A stretch of 5,810 bases of DNA from an uncultured Sutterella sp. (GTDB lineage: Bacteria > Pseudomonadota > Gammaproteobacteria > Burkholderiales > Burkholderiaceae_F). The translations under genes were made by a program, and so were the position numbers. Each line of letters opens with the position of its first letter. Position 1 is the first letter of the stretch. Under the pieces are notes generated by a model. The model ran no database searches. It was given only the letters and a program-made list of their open reading frames with translations, and had not been told where the DNA came from. Shown here piece after piece: positions 5,591 to 5,810 of this stretch. The DNA is taken from positions 1-5,810 of the forward strand of contig USHK01000089.1 of assembly GCA_900554375.1 (NCBI GenBank), read 5' to 3'.

Positions 5591-5810
5591 GTGGAAAACC
5601 AGAAAGAAACCGTCAAAAAAGAAGACGCTCTTGAAACTGAAAACCATATCATTGCCGAACGCTTAGCTAAACTCGACAAACTCAGAGCCGAAGGCATCGC
5701 TTATCCGAATGATTTCGTTCAAAAAGACCGTATTGAAGACGTCCGCGCCGCTAACGGCAGCAAGACTCCGGAAGAACTTGAAGCCGCCCCGGTTGAAGTC
5801 ACCGTAGCCG
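5591..5810 (+). CDS. lysS: Lysyl-tRNA synthetase, class II (partial, N-terminal 73 codons)
   Basis: Charges tRNA-Lys with lysine in the cytoplasm. Seen: the GTG at 5591 opens a frame to the window end. After a charged leader rich in Lys and Glu (residues 1-17) it gives 'HIIAERLAKLDKLRAEGIAYPNDF', then 'EELEAAPVEVTVA'. These match the LysS N-terminus (E. coli: 'LREQGIAFPNDF' and 'ELEALNIEVAVAGR'), leading into the OB-fold anticodon-binding domain. The catalytic class II domain is outside the window. prfB-lysS linkage is conserved in many proteobacteria and supports the call; here one gene separates the two. Confidence 0.94.
   Translation, partial: MENQKETVKKEDALETENHIIAERLAKLDKLRAEGIAYPNDFVQKDRIEDVRAANGSKTPEELEAAPVEVTVA

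Overview
The window looks like a chromosomal housekeeping stretch from a betaproteobacterium (order Burkholderiales). Three things suggest this. The gene order RpfE-type protein, recJ, prfB, lysS is typical of beta- and xanthomonad-type proteobacteria. The LolC N-terminus contains 'PFEWMIGLRY' and 'VLSVMNGFQKEVRDKMLSVLSH', which resemble betaproteobacterial LolC. The start of RF2 (MEVERLN... ELRRYL) is also of that type. GC content is moderate and GTG starts are frequent (three of six genes), so a host-associated member such as the Sutterellaceae is possible, but that is a guess from general impression and was not tested.

Layout. The 5' part (1-739, minus strand) is the N-terminal 246 codons of a LolC/LolE-type lipoprotein-releasing permease, cut by the window edge. 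A 66-bp divergent intergenic region follows, with possible overlapping promoters. On the plus strand come an RpfE-family protein of unknown function (806-1849) and, 15 bp later, recJ (1865-3583). A 131-bp intergenic region (3584-3714) is unusually structured. It holds a plus-strand promoter for the next operon and, on the minus strand, a -35/-10 pair aimed at a short hairpin followed by six Ts, which could encode a tiny RNA. Next is prfB (3715-4819), interrupted after 27 codons by the classical in-frame TGA and continued in the +1 frame (autoregulatory programmed frameshift). A short-chain dehydrogenase/reductase gene (4822-5589) lies 2 bp after prfB, and lysS begins 1 bp after that (5591, cut by the window end).

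How the genes fit together. prfB and lysS are translation genes commonly linked to recJ. RF2 controls its own synthesis through the frameshift. The SDR gene sits between prfB and lysS with almost no spacing, so it is probably co-transcribed with them although its chemistry is unrelated; this is the least expected part of the layout. All genes belong to recognisable families, and I see no mobile element, CRISPR array, tRNA or rRNA. The most interesting non-coding signal is the recJ-prfB intergenic region.
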